Source: Acinetobacter baumannii (GTDB lineage: Bacteria > Pseudomonadota > Gammaproteobacteria > Pseudomonadales > Moraxellaceae). From it: a DNA stretch of 64,000 nt. Below are positions 62,837 to 64,000 of the stretch, piece by piece. Within the stretch, counting starts at the first letter, position 1. Each line of letters starts with the position of its first letter. The position numbers and the translations under genes are program-made. The DNA lies in contig NZ_CP046654.1 of NCBI RefSeq assembly GCF_009759685.1, forward strand, positions 2,790,001 to 2,854,000, read 5' to 3'. The notes beneath the pieces were generated by a model. That model made no database searches. It was given only the letters and a program-made list of their open reading frames with translations, and was not told the DNA's origin.

Positions 62837-63748
62837 GTGAATTTAAAGAATCTTGAAGCATTTTACTGGGTGGTGACTTTAAATAGCTTCAATAAGGCAG
62901 CAACTAAATTACAAACCACGCAGCCTGCGGTATCTCAAAAAATCACATCTCTTGAAAATGAATTAGGTTTTAAAGTTTTAGACCGGAGCTTGCGGCAGTT
63001 TAAACTGACCCATAAAGGCATGACATTATTTAAGTATGCTGAAAAGTTTATGCGTTTAGAAACTGATCTGGTTGCAGAGCTTACCGAAAATCAGCACCTG
63101 ACCGGAACCATACGTTTAGGCGTTTCCGAAACCATTGTGTATACATGGTTGGTTGAATATATCGAAAAAGTTCAACAGGAATTCCCAAAAGTTTCGGTTG
63201 AAATTGTGGTAGATCTGACCCCTAACTTGCAAGAAGGGGTACGTACAGGCGACTTGGACATGGCCTTTTTGCTTGGGCCAACTTTGGCTTTTGAATGTAT
63301 TGAGCAGTCGCTTTGTAACTTTGAACTGAGTTTCTTGGCGGCGCCATCTTTTAAAGGTGGAATTGGGCAAATGTCTTTTAAAACCTTAATGTCGCATACC
63401 ATTTTAACCTATCCAAAAATTACCTATCCCTATAAAGAATTAAAGGCAAAAATGAAAGAAAAGGGGATTGATGAACCACTTTCTATTACTAGTTATTCTT
63501 TAGCGACGTTATTGCGTCTAGCCGAGCAAGGTTTGGGTATTGCGGTCGTGCCGACCTTAACGGCATTAAAGGAAATTACCGACGGACGATTGGAAATATT
63601 AAATACGCCCATCCGTTTAAAAACCTTTCATTTCACGTCTATTTATATTCATGGTAATGACGTTGCTTTGAAAGAAAAATTAACTGAAGTAGCGGTTCAG
63701 GTTTCAGAAAGTGCCATGAAAAGACTCAATGAACAAATTAAAAAATAA
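62837..63748 (+). CDS. LysR-family transcriptional regulator
   Basis: 303 residues, GTG start with AGGACG ahead. The N-terminal HTH is standard: NLKNLEAFYWVVTLNSFNKAATKLQTTQPAVSQKITSLENELGFKVLDRS. An LysR substrate-binding domain (about 90-290) follows: GTIRLGVSETIVYTWL and LGIAVVPTLTAL. No metabolic gene lies next to it inside the window, so its effector and target are not visible. It may act on a gene to the right of the window. Confidence 0.92.
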   Translation: MNLKNLEAFYWVVTLNSFNKAATKLQTTQPAVSQKITSLENELGFKVLDRSLRQFKLTHKGMTLFKYAEKFMRLETDLVAELTENQHLTGTIRLGVSETIVYTWLVEYIEKVQQEFPKVSVEIVVDLTPNLQEGVRTGDLDMAFLLGPTLAFECIEQSLCNFELSFLAAPSFKGGIGQMSFKTLMSHTILTYPKITYPYKELKAKMKEKGIDEPLSITSYSLATLLRLAEQGLGIAVVPTLTALKEITDGRLEILNTPIRLKTFHFTSIYIHGNDVALKEKLTEVAVQVSESAMKRLNEQIKK

Positions 63749-63793
63749 GATGTTTCTTGGATGCTTTTTACTCCTGTTTTTTCTTATTAAAAA

Positions 63794-63828
63794 AAGCTGT
63801 TTTGTAGGTAAAACGATAAAAGCAGCTT
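63794..63828 (+). terminator. Possible terminator after the LysR gene
   Basis: AAGCTG and CAGCTT pair over 6 bp, extended by TTTT/AAAA with a bulge. The tract after it is poor. The rest of 63749-64000 shows nothing else. Confidence 0.35.
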
Positions 63829-64000
63829 ATGTACTTCAATAAGTAAAATTTATCTCACTCTTTATTTTGAGTATAAATTTATAAAAATCAAAATCTTAAA
63901 ATTTTAAATTTCTGTAAAAAGTCTTATTGTTCGTAGGGATTAGCTATGTTCTTATTTTAAACACAAGATTTGATCACCGATTGTGTTGATTGGGGAACAG

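Overview
The window looks like an Acinetobacter chromosome, most likely the A. baumannii/calcoaceticus group. It is AT-rich and carries a kdsD-kdsC-lptC-lptA-lptB envelope operon, a fdxA/mutS neighbourhood, EAL, LpxL-type and AAHS-type genes and many small intrinsic terminators. The species call is an inference from gene content; no marker gene was aligned.

Layout. (1) Positions 1-17359 are the right-hand end of a prophage with podovirus-like structural genes: a virion protein cut by the window edge, a GNAT-like protein, gp14-like and gp16-like internal virion proteins, a 2271-residue polyvalent ejected protein, an SGNH-esterase tailspike, a LamG-like protein, a holin candidate, a GH108 endolysin, a small lysis lipoprotein and a tyrosine integrase. 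The integrase lies beside tRNA-Gly(GCC), which is probably the attachment site. (2) 17499-22569 is core genome: cysS on the minus strand, then the KDO/LPS-transport operon kdsD-kdsC-lptC-lptA-lptB. (3) 22727-38677 is a type I secretion operon (TolC-like outer membrane protein, ABC exporter, HlyD-type adaptor) whose first gene is split by an 11-kb mobile element at about 23246-34307. The element carries three different tyrosine recombinases and a small coiled-coil protein in one overlapping operon (Tn554/recombinase-in-trio style). Its cargo is an OLD-family ATPase/TOPRIM nuclease, an orphan Phd/YefM antitoxin and an RloC-like zinc-hook ATPase with a candidate anticodon-nuclease triad. Removing the element joins codons TAT and GAC in frame and restores a 510-residue TolC homologue. 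(4) 38739-51266 is core and housekeeping sequence: YigZ, a hexapeptide acyltransferase, a universal stress protein, an O-methyltransferase, an M15 peptidase lipoprotein, ferredoxin, GNAT, MutS, an Lrp regulator divergent from a DMT exporter, an EAL phosphodiesterase and an LpxL-like acyltransferase. (5) 51406-51761 is a phage-type C4-like antisense RNA module standing alone, followed by a TetR regulator and an AAHS-type MFS transporter. (6) 54166-64000 is accessory and regulatory chromosome: DUF2147, MerR-TipAS, DUF1826, a carnitine-dehydrogenase-like enzyme, small hypotheticals (one with an A-tract frameshift), GNAT, HAD, a beta-lactamase-fold hydrolase, a small membrane protein and a LysR regulator.

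The most interesting object is the element in region 3: a defence-loaded, recombinase-trio island placed so that it switches off a type I secretion system and could restore it by exact excision. The second is the C4-like RNA module, whose loops pair with flanking target sequences, including a ribosome binding site.
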